Positions 1-8,195 of a DNA stretch of 64,000 nt are shown piece by piece; position 1 is the stretch's first letter, and the number at the start of each line of letters is the position of its first letter. The notes beneath the pieces were generated by a model that was given only the letters and a program-made list of their open reading frames with translations, was not told the DNA's origin and made no database searches. The stretch is from Gemmatimonadota bacterium (lineage in GTDB: Bacteria; Gemmatimonadota; Gemmatimonadetes; Gemmatimonadales; Gemmatimonadaceae): positions 1 to 64,000 of the forward strand of contig JAQBPX010000004.1 in assembly GCA_028287305.1 (NCBI GenBank), written 5' to 3'. Made by a program: the position numbers and the translations under genes.

Positions 1-2469
1 GATGACCGTGAACTTGTACCCGGACTCGTTGACGTCGGGCGGCAGCACCTCGATCCCGAGCTCCCGCGCCTCGTTGATGTACTTCACCACGGAGTCCGCG
101 TCGCCGATCTGCGACGACAGGAGCGCCGCCATGAACTCCGCCGGCCAGTGGGTCTTGAGCCACGCGGTGTGGTACGAGATGATCGAGTACGCGACCGAGT
201 GCGACTTGTTGAAGCCGTAGCGGCCGAAGGTCTCGATCTGTCCCGCCAGCTCGCCGATGATCTTCGCGTCGAAGCCGCGCGCGATGGCCTTCGACGAGAA
301 CTTGCCGAGCTCGGCGCGGATGAGCTCCGCGTCCTTCTTGCCCACCGCCTTGCGCAGCACGTCCGCCTCGGCCAGCGACACGCCCGCCAGCAGCTGGGCG
401 ATTCGCATCACCTGCTCCTGGTAGGTGATCACGCCGTAGGTCTGGCCGAGCACGGCCTCGAGCTCGGGGAGCGCGTACTTCACCGGCTCCTCGCCGCGCT
501 TGCGACGGATGTAGACCAGGTGCATCCCGCTGTCGAGCGGGCCCGGTCGCATCAGCGCGTTGCTCGCCACGAGGTCGTCGAAGCGGTCGCAGCGCATCTG
601 TCGCAGCAGGTCGGTGCCCAGCCCGGATTCGAACTGGAACACGCCGGCGGTGCGGCCGTTGCGCAGCAGCTTGTACGTCTCCTCGTCATCCAGCGGGATG
701 TTGTCGAGGTCCGGCGCGCTGCCGTGGCGCGCCGTGATCGCCTGCAGCGCGTCGTGGATGACGGTGAGGGTAGTGAGGCCCAGGAAGTCCATCTTGAGCA
801 TGCCTGCCTTCTCCAGGCAGTTCATGTCGTACTGGCTCACGATCACCGACTCGTCGTCGCCCGAGCCGGAGCCCTTGGACGACTGCGTGCACACCGGGAT
901 GTACTCGTCCACCGGGCCCGGCGCGATCACCACGCCGGCCGCGTGCACGCCCGTATGGCGCGAGAGCCCTTCGAGCGCGATCGCGTAGTCGAGCAGCTGC
1001 CGGTAGCGATCCTCGCCCTCGTAGAGCTTCCTGACGTCGGAGATCTGCGCGACCGCTTCCTTTACGGTCATGCTGAAGTTCGGCGCGTTCGGCACCAGCT
1101 TCGCGAGCGCGTCCGTCTCCGCCGGCGTGAAGCCCAGCGTGCGGCCCACGTCCTTGATCGCGGCGCGCGACTTCATGGTGCCGAACGTCACGATCTGGCA
1201 GACGGATTCCTTGCCGTACTTCTGCCGCACGTACTCGATCACCTCGCCGCGCCGCTCGAAGCAGAAGTCCACGTCCACGTCGGGCATGGAGATGCGCTCC
1301 GGATTCAGGAAGCGCTCGAACAGCAGGTCGAACTTCAGCGGGCAGACGTTGGTGATGCCGAGCGCGTAGGCCACGAGCGAGCCGGCCGCCGAGCCTCGCC
1401 CCGGTCCCACGGGAATGCCGCGATCGCGCGCCGCCTTGATGAAGTCCGCGACGATCAGGAAGTAGCCCGCGTAGCCCGTGCTGTGGATCACGCCCAGCTC
1501 GTAGTCGAGGCGCTGCTGCTGCTCGTCGCTCAGCTGCTCGCCGTAGCGCATGTGCGCGCCGGCCGTGGCCAGCCGCGAGAGCAGCTCATTCTCGCTCGGC
1601 ACCTCTGGCGGCAGCGGGAAGGCGGGGACGTGATACGTCTTGGAGAAGGAGACGTCCACCTCGCTCGCGATCTTGAGCGTGTTTTCGAGGACGTCCGGCC
1701 GCTCCTGGAAGCGCGCCTTGATCTCGGGCGCGCTCTTGAAGTAGAGCCCGCGGTCGTACTGCATGCGGTTCTGGTCGCTGCGATCCTTGCCCAGGCCGAT
1801 GCAGAGCAGGATGTCGTGCGCGTCGTGGTCTTCCTTTCGCAGGAAGTGCGCGTCGTTCGTCGCGATCACGGGCAGCGTCATCTCTTCCGCCAGGCGGAAG
1901 ATGTTCGTGTTCAGCGACGACTGGCCCTCGGAGTCGTGCGCCTGCACCTCGAGGTAGTAGCGATCGCGGAACACCTCGGCGTACCAGGCGGCGGCCTCGC
2001 GCGCCGCGTCCATGCGTCCCGCCTCGAGGTTCACCGCGACTTCCCCGGCCAGGCACGCCGAGGAGACGATGATGCCCTCGCTGTACTTCTCGAGCAGCTC
2101 GCGGTCCACGCGCGGCTTGCTGTAGAAGCCCTCCGTGTAGGCGAGCGAGGAAAGCTTCACCAGGTTGCGATAGCCGATCGCGTCGCGCGCGAGGAGCACC
2201 AGGTGGTAGTATGGCTTGGCGCCCGGCGAGGGACGCGCGCGCAGCCGGCGATCCCCCGGCGCGACGTACGCCTCCATGCCGATGATCGGCTTGAGCTTCG
2301 CCTTCTTCGCCTTCTCCTGGAAATCCCAGGCCGCGTGAAGGTTGCCGTGATCGGTGATCGCCAGGGCCGGCTGCTCGAGCTCCTGGGCGCGCCGGATCAG
2401 GTCGTCGATCCGGTTGGCGCCGTCGAGCAGCGAGTACTCGGAGTGGCAATGGAGGTGAACGAAGGACAT
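1..2469 (-). CDS. dnaE: DNA polymerase III subunit alpha (DnaE), C-terminus cut off
   Basis: Replicative DNA polymerase, class C catalytic subunit. The 823 codons present begin MSFVHLHCHSEYSLLDG, the start of the PHP domain with its metal-binding HxH. The catalytic motif PDVDVDF (Asp397, Asp399) lies where E. coli DnaE has D401/D403, preceded by the GPGRGSAAGS nucleotide-binding loop. The last residues in the window (PDVNESGYKFTVI) correspond to the end of the fingers region, so roughly the last 300-350 residues, including the clamp- and tau-binding parts, lie beyond the left edge. The start is the ATG at 2469; a promoter whose -10 sits 7 nt upstream suggests that the mRNA begins at or next to this ATG. 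The gene is divergent from the PorV-like gene at 2557. Confidence 0.97.
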   Translation of the reverse strand, partial: MSFVHLHCHSEYSLLDGANRIDDLIRRAQELEQPALAITDHGNLHAAWDFQEKAKKAKLKPIIGMEAYVAPGDRRLRARPSPGAKPYYHLVLLARDAIGYRNLVKLSSLAYTEGFYSKPRVDRELLEKYSEGIIVSSACLAGEVAVNLEAGRMDAAREAAAWYAEVFRDRYYLEVQAHDSEGQSSLNTNIFRLAEEMTLPVIATNDAHFLRKEDHDAHDILLCIGLGKDRSDQNRMQYDRGLYFKSAPEIKARFQERPDVLENTLKIASEVDVSFSKTYHVPAFPLPPEVPSENELLSRLATAGAHMRYGEQLSDEQQQRLDYELGVIHSTGYAGYFLIVADFIKAARDRGIPVGPGRGSAAGSLVAYALGITNVCPLKFDLLFERFLNPERISMPDVDVDFCFERRGEVIEYVRQKYGKESVCQIVTFGTMKSRAAIKDVGRTLGFTPAETDALAKLVPNAPNFSMTVKEAVAQISDVRKLYEGEDRYRQLLDYAIALEGLSRHTGVHAAGVVIAPGPVDEYIPVCTQSSKGSGSGDDESVIVSQYDMNCLEKAGMLKMDFLGLTTLTVIHDALQAITARHGSAPDLDNIPLDDEETYKLLRNGRTAGVFQFESGLGTDLLRQMRCDRFDDLVASNALMRPGPLDSGMHLVYIRRKRGEEPVKYALPELEAVLGQTYGVITYQEQVMRIAQLLAGVSLAEADVLRKAVGKKDAELIRAELGKFSSKAIARGFDAKIIGELAGQIETFGRYGFNKSHSVAYSIISYHTAWLKTHWPAEFMAALLSSQIGDADSVVKYINEARELGIEVLPPDVNESGYKFTVI

Positions 2470-2476
2470 CTTGGTG

Positions 2477-2505
2477 AAGATAGCGGCAGGCCCCCCTCCC
2501 GTCAA
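2477..2505 (-). promoter_or_regulatory. dnaE promoter, leaderless type
   Basis: Read on the minus strand: TTGACG, a 17 nt spacer, TATCTT, then only 7 nt to the dnaE ATG. There is no room for a ribosome binding site, so the transcript probably starts at the initiation codon. The match to the sigma-70 consensus is seen; leaderless initiation is inferred. Confidence 0.6.
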
Positions 2506-2556
2506 AGCTGCGGACGCTCCCAATAATTGCGCCAAGACATTGTCCTGCATAGACTT

Positions 2557-3495
2557 ATGACGCCAGCAGCGCGACTGATGTTTGCGGCCGCGATCGCCGC
2601 GGGCATCGGATCCGGACCGGCGCGCGCCGCAGGGCAGGGCGCGCCCGGTGTGGTGCTGCGACTGCCGGCCGGCACGGCGCAAATGGCCGAGGCGGGCAGC
2701 GGGGCACTCGCGCGAGGTGGTGAGGGGTTGTTTGTGAATCCCGCGCAGGCCGCGTACGAAACCGGCGCCAGCGCCAGCCTGCAGCGATGGCTGGAGCACT
2801 CGACGCTCGGCAGCCTCTCGGCGTCGATCCCCATGGGGGATGGCCGGCTGGCCGGCGCGGCGCGCGTGCTCGATTTTGGATCCATAGATGAAGTGGTCCC
2901 CGACGCCTCGACAGGTGGGCGCGATGGGCGGAGCACCGGAGACCGGCTCTCCGCCCGGGAGGTCGCCTGGACCGGCGGCTACGCGATGGCCATCCGATCC
3001 TTTGCGGTGGGCGCGAGCGTCACGTACGTGCAGCAGTCGGTGGCCGACCTCAATGCGAGCGGCGTGACGAGCGACGCGGGCGTCGCGTGGCGCGGGCCGC
3101 GCGACTGGAGGGTGTCGGTCGCTGCGCAGCAGCTCGGCGGGCGACTCTCGGGCGACCTGCGCTCGCAGCCATTTGCGAGTGCGCTGCGAGCGAGCGTGCA
3201 GGCGCCGGCGTTCACGCGGGATCGCGTGACGCTCGATGCGGCGGTCGAGATGCTCGCCGAGGAGCGCCAGCCCGGATCGGCGACGCTGGCGCTCGAGGCG
3301 CGCTGGCGGTCGCCGAGCGCGCTCACGCTGGTGGCGCGCGGCGGCGCGAGGGCGGGTGCGTCGACGGCGCTGCAGCAGCCGTACGCGGCGGGGCTGGCGC
3401 TCGAGTCGCCCATGCTCGGCGTGGAGTGGGCGGTGCAGCCGCTGCGTGACGGCCTCGGCTTCTCGCACCGGCTGGGACTGCGGTGGTCGCGATGA
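2557..3495 (+). CDS. PorV/PorQ-like outer-membrane protein
   Basis: 312 aa predicted outer-membrane protein. The ATG at 2557 is chosen over an in-frame TTG at 2527 because it opens directly into a Sec signal peptide (hydrophobic stretch AARLMFAAAIAAGIGSG, cleavage near ARA-AGQ). The mature part has the pattern of PorV/UPF0164 proteins: an early segment with GEGLFVNPA, then alternating amphipathic strands ending in aromatic or hydrophobic residues, and a final strand LGLRWSR. No catalytic motif is visible. Its stop overlaps the next gene's start by 4 nt (ATGA), so it is probably co-translated with the peptidase fusion downstream. Assignment rests on overall pattern, so the family is less certain than the location. 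Confidence 0.6.
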   Translation: MTPAARLMFAAAIAAGIGSGPARAAGQGAPGVVLRLPAGTAQMAEAGSGALARGGEGLFVNPAQAAYETGASASLQRWLEHSTLGSLSASIPMGDGRLAGAARVLDFGSIDEVVPDASTGGRDGRSTGDRLSAREVAWTGGYAMAIRSFAVGASVTYVQQSVADLNASGVTSDAGVAWRGPRDWRVSVAAQQLGGRLSGDLRSQPFASALRASVQAPAFTRDRVTLDAAVEMLAEERQPGSATLALEARWRSPSALTLVARGGARAGASTALQQPYAAGLALESPMLGVEWAVQPLRDGLGFSHRLGLRWSR

Positions 3496-5432
3496 CTCGC
3501 GCGCGTGCGTGGACGTTCGTGAAGCGCGCGCTGCAGCTGCTGGTGCTGCTCCTCGCGTGCTACCTGTTGCTCACTCCCACCGGGCATTACCTGCTGCGCG
3601 GCGCGTGGGAGGAGGGAAAGATCCTGGCGCACCGGAAGTCCATCGAGGCGATCGTGGCCGAGCCGGCGACGAAGCCCGCGGTGCGCGCGAAGCTGTCGAT
3701 GGTGCTGGCGGCGCGCGCCTTCGCGAAGGACAGCCTGCACCTCGATACGCGCAAGAGCTTCACGCAGTTCACGCAGCTCGAGCACGACACGCTCACGCTG
3801 CTGCTCTCCGGTGCGTACCGCGACCGCCTGCTGCCGAAGACGTGGTGGTTCCCCGTGGTGGGGCGCGTGCCGTACAAGGGGTACTTCGACTTTGCCGCGG
3901 CGAAGAAGGCGGCGGCGGAGCTCGACCACCAGGAGTACGACGTCCAGCTCCGCCCCGTCTCGGCGTTCAGCACGCTCGGCTTCTTCAACGACCCGCTGCT
4001 CTCGACCACGCTGCGCGCCGACTCCATGGACCTGTCGGACACGGTGATCCACGAGCTGCTGCACAACACCTTCTACGCGAGCGGGCAGACGGCGTTCAAT
4101 GAGTCGTTCGCGAACTTCGTGGGCGCGCGGGGCGCGGCGGCGTTCTTCCGGTCGCGGGGATCCGAGAAGGCCGCGGCGGAAGTCGAGGCTCGCTGGGCCG
4201 ACCAGAAGGTGCTCGCGACGTTCTGGCGCGCGCTCTACGTGTCGGTGGATTCGGCGTTCAAGGCGCATCCCGACAGCAAGCGCGATCGCCTGGTCGCGCG
4301 CGACACGTTGTTTGCGCGCGCCAGGCAGGAGCTGGTGTGGCACGTGGGGCCACAGCTGCGCACCATCGGCCCGCGCTCGCTCGAGCGCGCGGTGATCAAC
4401 AACGCCACGATCATGGCGCGGCGCCTCTACCTCACCGACGTCCAGCTGTTCGACGACGTGTGGGAGCGCGAGGGACGCGACCTGAACAGGGCGAAGTCGC
4501 GCATCATCGCGCTGGCGAAGGGCGACACGAAGGATCCGTATGGCGCGCTGCACCGCTTCGTGGATGCGCTGCCGCCCGGAGAGGGGAAGCTTGCGGTGGA
4601 TGGCGGGCGCATCTGGTACAAGGTGACGAAGGGGGGGAGCGGCGTTCCGCTCATCCTGCTGCACGGTGGTCCGGGCGTGTCGAGCTTCTACCTCAAGCCG
4701 TACGAGGACTTGAAGGACGACCGCACCGTGGTGCGCTACGACCAGCTGGGCTCGGGCAAGTCCGATGGACTCACCGACACCACGCGCATGACGATCGCGC
4801 ATTACGTGGAGGAGCTCGAGGCGCTGCGCGCGCACCTGGGGCTCGACAAGGTGGCGCTGCTGGGGCACTCGTGGGGTTCGATCATGGCCGTGGAGTACTA
4901 CCAGAGGTATCCCCAGCACGTGGCGGCCATGGTGCTGCAGGGCGTGGCGCTCGACATACCCGCGTGGACGCGCAACACGCGCAAGCTGGTGGCCACGCTG
5001 TCGGACAGTTCGAGGCGCGCGATCGCCTTGCACGAGGCCGATCGCAACTACGATGCGCCGAGCTTCCTCGCGGCGAGCGACGAGTACTTCGGGAAGTACG
5101 TGTCGCGCCATCCCGTGGCGGCCGACGGTGACAGCATCGTGCACAGCATGAACCAGAAGCTCTACCTGTACATGGAAGGGCCGACCGAGTTCACGATCAC
5201 CGGCACCACCAAGGACTACGACGCCACGCCGTTCCTGCACACCATCAAGGTGCCCACGCTCTACACCGTGGGTGAGTTCGACGAAGCCGACGTCGCCACC
5301 ACGCGGCGACTGGCGAGGTTCACGCCGGGAGCGCAGTTCGCGGAGATCATGGGGGCGGCGCACCTCAGCATGTGGGATGCGAGGGCAGAGAACCTGCGCG
5401 TGGTGAGGGAGTTCCTGAGAAGGGTCAGGTAG
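3492..5432 (+). CDS. Fused membrane-anchored zinc aminopeptidase-like / proline iminopeptidase
   Basis: 646 aa with two enzyme modules. Residues ~8-28 form one membrane segment (ALQLLVLLLACYLLL). Residues ~30-350 resemble the COG4324/PF10023 'predicted aminopeptidase' family: HELLH (His187, Glu188, His191) followed by NESFANF (Glu204) are the expected zinc ligands and catalytic Glu. Residues ~360-646 are an S33 alpha/beta hydrolase of the proline iminopeptidase type: oxyanion motif HGGPG, YDQLGSGKSD, nucleophile elbow GHSWGS (Ser460), then the acid in VGEFDEAD and the His in AAHLSMWD. Start is the ATG at 3492, overlapping the upstream stop; a GTG at 3483 is possible. There is no frameshift between the modules, so this is a real fusion. 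Likely role: trimming N-terminal residues from peptides at the inner membrane (inference). Confidence 0.85.
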   Translation: MTRARAWTFVKRALQLLVLLLACYLLLTPTGHYLLRGAWEEGKILAHRKSIEAIVAEPATKPAVRAKLSMVLAARAFAKDSLHLDTRKSFTQFTQLEHDTLTLLLSGAYRDRLLPKTWWFPVVGRVPYKGYFDFAAAKKAAAELDHQEYDVQLRPVSAFSTLGFFNDPLLSTTLRADSMDLSDTVIHELLHNTFYASGQTAFNESFANFVGARGAAAFFRSRGSEKAAAEVEARWADQKVLATFWRALYVSVDSAFKAHPDSKRDRLVARDTLFARARQELVWHVGPQLRTIGPRSLERAVINNATIMARRLYLTDVQLFDDVWEREGRDLNRAKSRIIALAKGDTKDPYGALHRFVDALPPGEGKLAVDGGRIWYKVTKGGSGVPLILLHGGPGVSSFYLKPYEDLKDDRTVVRYDQLGSGKSDGLTDTTRMTIAHYVEELEALRAHLGLDKVALLGHSWGSIMAVEYYQRYPQHVAAMVLQGVALDIPAWTRNTRKLVATLSDSSRRAIALHEADRNYDAPSFLAASDEYFGKYVSRHPVAADGDSIVHSMNQKLYLYMEGPTEFTITGTTKDYDATPFLHTIKVPTLYTVGEFDEADVATTRRLARFTPGAQFAEIMGAAHLSMWDARAENLRVVREFLRRVR

Positions 5433-5609
5433 CCTTGCCGTCGTCCTGAGCGACAGCGAGGGAGCTGCCGTTGTCGCCCGGGCCCCTCTACTCATCCGGC
5501 AGGTCTGTGGTCTGTGGTCTGTGGCTTCAGACAATGACACGGTACGCGGGCGCTGCGCGCCCGCTCGCAGGGCGACTGCAGCTGAGCGAAGCTCAGGGCG
5601 ACTGAGACC
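5433..5609. repeat. Repeat-rich convergent junction
   Basis: The stretch between two convergent genes has no coding sign. It holds a fragment of a short dispersed repeat (GTCCTGAGCGACAGCGAGG near 5450), three tandem GGTCTGT units (5502-5524) that recur identically inside pdhC at 15433-15455, a GC hairpin (arms 5546-5552 and 5558-5564), and a small hairpin (CTGAG/CTCAG, 5582-5596) flanked by two direct copies of CAGGGCGACTG. It probably works as a two-way transcription end. Confidence 0.6.
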
Positions 5610-7697
5610 CTACCCCCCAAACCGCTTCTTCATCATCGCCCGCAGGTCGATGGCGGGGAGCATCGGATCCACCGCGGGTGCGGGCGCGGCGACCGGATCC
5701 TCGCCCATCGTGACGCGCTGCATCTTCTCGCGCACGCCGCGATCGAGGAATCGCGAGAGCTGGTCCATGGAGTAGTCACTGCTGCGGCGCGACGAGTACA
5801 CGTTCAGCGGATACGTGCAATAGAGGTGATTCCGCGCGCGCGTCATCGCGACGTACATCAGCCGGCGCTCCTCCTCCAGCTGCGCCTCGTCGTCGATGCA
5901 GCGCGCCGACGGGAACCAGCCGTCCACGCACCAGATGAGGAACACGGCGTCCCACTCCTTGCCCTTGGCGGAGTGCGCGGTGGAGAGCACCAGGCAGTCG
6001 TCCTCGCTGTCGCCCCCGCCCGAGAGGTCCTGCGTGTTCTGTGGCGGCTCGAGCGCCAGCGCCGCGAGGAACGCCGAGCGACTGGGGTAGCCCGCGGCGA
6101 TCGTGCGCAGCTGGTCGAGGTCGGCCAGCCGGGCGTCGGGGCGGTCGTAGCGCTCCTTGAGCAATCCGTCATACAGGTCGCGGATGATGCCGATCTCCTC
6201 GGCGATCCCCTTCTCCTGCGCGGTCGTCTCGCCGGCGCGCCGGCGACGCAGCGCGCGCAGCATGCCCGAGAGCTTCGCGTGCGCGTCGCGGGCGCGGGGC
6301 GGGGGCGCGTAGTGCGTGAACGCGTCCGGGTCCCAGCCGCGCTCCTGCATGTTGGCCATGATCTGCCGGGCGGTGACGTCGCCGATGCCGGGCATCATCA
6401 TGAAGATGCGGTACCAGCTCACTTCGTCGCGCGGGTTCTCGATCACGCGCAGGAACGCCAGCACGTCCTTGACGTGACTCGCCTCGAGGAACTTGAGCCC
6501 GCCCCACTTCTCGAAGGGGATCTTGCGATTCACCAGTTCGATCTCGAGGTCGGCCGACATGTAGCCGGCGCGGAAGAGCACGGCCATCTCCTTCAATGGA
6601 GTGCCCTCCTCGTGGAGGGCGAGGATGCGGTCCACGATGAAGCGCGTCTGCTGCGACTCGTCGCGCGCCGTCACGAGCCAGGGCATCTCGCCCCCGGTGC
6701 GCTCCGTCCAGAGGTTCTTGGTGAAGCGCTGCTCGGCGCGCGAGATGAGCGTGTTGGTGGTGTCGAGGATCGGCTGCGTCGAGCGGTAGTTGCGCTCGAG
6801 CGTGACGAGCGTGACGCCCGGGAACTGCCTGGGGAAGTCGAGGATGTTCCGGAAGTTGGCGCCGCGGAAGGAGTAGATCCCCTGCGCGTCGTCGCCGACC
6901 ACCGTCAGGTTGCGGTGCCCGCTGCACATCGCCTGGAGGATGCGCGACTGCAGGATGTTGGTGTCCTGGTACTCGTCCACCAGCACGTGGTCGTAGAGCG
7001 CGCGGATCTGGCTGGCGAGCGACTCGCTCGACTCGAGCATGAGCAGCCAGTAGAGGAGCAGGTCGTCGTAGTCGAGCAGGTTCCGCTCCTGCTTGCGGCT
7101 CGTGTAGTCGGCGAAGAGGCGGCCGATCTCCTGCTGCCAGTCGAGGAACTGCGGGTATTCCGCGTGGAGGAGGTCGTCCACGGGGATCTCGGTGTTCACG
7201 TGCCGACTATAGATGTGGTGCAGCGTCTCCTTCTTCGGGAAGCGCTTCTCCTTCGAGCCGAATCCCAGCGCGCCGCGGGAGAGCTGCATGAGGTCCTCGG
7301 CGTCGCCCTGGTCGAGGATGGAGAAATCCTTCGGCAGGCCTGCGGAGGGGCCGAACTGGCGCAGCAGGCGGTGGCCGCTGGAGTGGAAGGTGCCGCCGTG
7401 GACGCGGGCGGTGGCCGACCCCACCAGGCGCTCGGCGCGCGACAGCATCTCGCCCGCGGCGCGGCGGGTGAAGGTGAGGACGAGGATGCGCTCGGGGGGC
7501 GTGCCGGTGTCGATGAGGTGCGCCACGCGGTAGACGAGCGTGCGCGTCTTGCCGGTGCCGGCGCCGGCGATCACGAGGAGGGGCCCGCCGGGGTGGATGG
7601 CCGCGCGGAGCTGCTCGGGGTTGAGGTCGGTGGAGAGGTCGCGCGTTCCCCCCTCGACGGTGCGTGGCTTGGGGATGTAGAGGCGGGTGTCGGTCAC
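5610..7697 (-). CDS. UvrD/PcrA-family ATP-dependent DNA helicase
   Basis: 695 aa superfamily 1A helicase (3'-5' translocase). Motifs in order: Q-motif region DLNPEQLRAA; Walker A GAGTGKT (45-51); Ia VLTFTRRAAGEM; II VLVDEYQDTN; III VVGDDAQGIYSFRGA; IV LERNYRST; V LSTAHSAKGKEWDAVFL; VI RRLMYVAMTRAR. All catalytic residues are present. It is a little shorter than typical UvrD (about 720-730 aa) and has no RecB-type nuclease domain, so it fits a UvrD/PcrA/Rep-like repair or replication helicase rather than AddA or RecB. GTG start at 7697; a -10 box lies 6 nt upstream, again suggesting a leaderless mRNA. Neighbours give no functional clue. Confidence 0.93.
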   Translation of the reverse strand: MTDTRLYIPKPRTVEGGTRDLSTDLNPEQLRAAIHPGGPLLVIAGAGTGKTRTLVYRVAHLIDTGTPPERILVLTFTRRAAGEMLSRAERLVGSATARVHGGTFHSSGHRLLRQFGPSAGLPKDFSILDQGDAEDLMQLSRGALGFGSKEKRFPKKETLHHIYSRHVNTEIPVDDLLHAEYPQFLDWQQEIGRLFADYTSRKQERNLLDYDDLLLYWLLMLESSESLASQIRALYDHVLVDEYQDTNILQSRILQAMCSGHRNLTVVGDDAQGIYSFRGANFRNILDFPRQFPGVTLVTLERNYRSTQPILDTTNTLISRAEQRFTKNLWTERTGGEMPWLVTARDESQQTRFIVDRILALHEEGTPLKEMAVLFRAGYMSADLEIELVNRKIPFEKWGGLKFLEASHVKDVLAFLRVIENPRDEVSWYRIFMMMPGIGDVTARQIMANMQERGWDPDAFTHYAPPPRARDAHAKLSGMLRALRRRRAGETTAQEKGIAEEIGIIRDLYDGLLKERYDRPDARLADLDQLRTIAAGYPSRSAFLAALALEPPQNTQDLSGGGDSEDDCLVLSTAHSAKGKEWDAVFLIWCVDGWFPSARCIDDEAQLEEERRLMYVAMTRARNHLYCTYPLNVYSSRRSSDYSMDQLSRFLDRGVREKMQRVTMGEDPVAAPAPAVDPMLPAIDLRAMMKKRFGG

Positions 7698-7703
7698 TCG
7701 CGC

Positions 7704-7733
7704 AATGTACAGATCGGGGGATGTTCGGGTCAG
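7704..7733 (-). promoter_or_regulatory. UvrD-type helicase promoter, leaderless type
   Basis: On the minus strand: CTGACC, 18 nt, TACATT, then 6 nt to the GTG start codon. The -10 element is good and the -35 moderate. The spacing leaves no leader for a ribosome binding site. Confidence 0.45.
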
Positions 7734-8195
7734 GGCCAGCGAGTGACCGGGGAGGGCGTTACCCGGTACGGGCCTGTGCGTCCTGATAGCGTTTGGTGGA
7801 CGGTGTGTTCGCGAGAGCGAGCACGACTGTACAGGAAGTAAACACTTTGTCGTATTGTGACCGTTCTCACTGGCCGCGAGTCATTGGCGGTGCTACACTG
7901 TCTGGCGGTCGACAACTGAAAGTCTGGAGGTGCGGGCGGTGACGCCAGGTAGACCCTGATTGGAGGGGTTTTGCCTTGACGGTGTTGCCCGTGGTCCCTA
8001 GGTTCTGCATTCTGGCACTGGAACACCTGTTCCAGCGCTAGCTGTGTTTGTAGCGAATAGTTGTTGTTGAATGAGGGGAGTGTCGCCACCGCTCCCCGAG
8101 CGATCCGGGAAATACCCGGCGCCGGTCGACTGGAAGTGGCAGTGCGTTTCCGCGGTTAGTTGCAGTTCCCACCCTTCATCTACCCTGGGGGTAAG
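7734..8195 (+). promoter_or_regulatory. Long upstream/leader region of the surface lipoprotein gene
   Basis: About 460 nt without a convincing gene. The best promoter for the downstream gene is TTGACG (7976-7981), 17 nt, TAGGTT (7999-8004), which would give a ~185 nt leader. In that leader a small hairpin (ATCCGGG/CCCGG around 8104-8118) is visible, and a GGGG Shine-Dalgarno run ends 5 nt before the ATG at 8196. The composition is less GC-rich than the flanking genes. No known riboswitch motif was recognised. Confidence 0.4.

Noticed and set aside
148-2526. Long open frame on the plus strand opposite dnaE
   Set aside because: Arg/Glu/His-rich translation without domains, fully antisense to a clear polymerase gene; a usual by-product of high GC.
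7734-8195. c-di-GMP or cobalamin riboswitch in the leader of the surface lipoprotein
   Set aside because: No conserved core found; only small hairpins.
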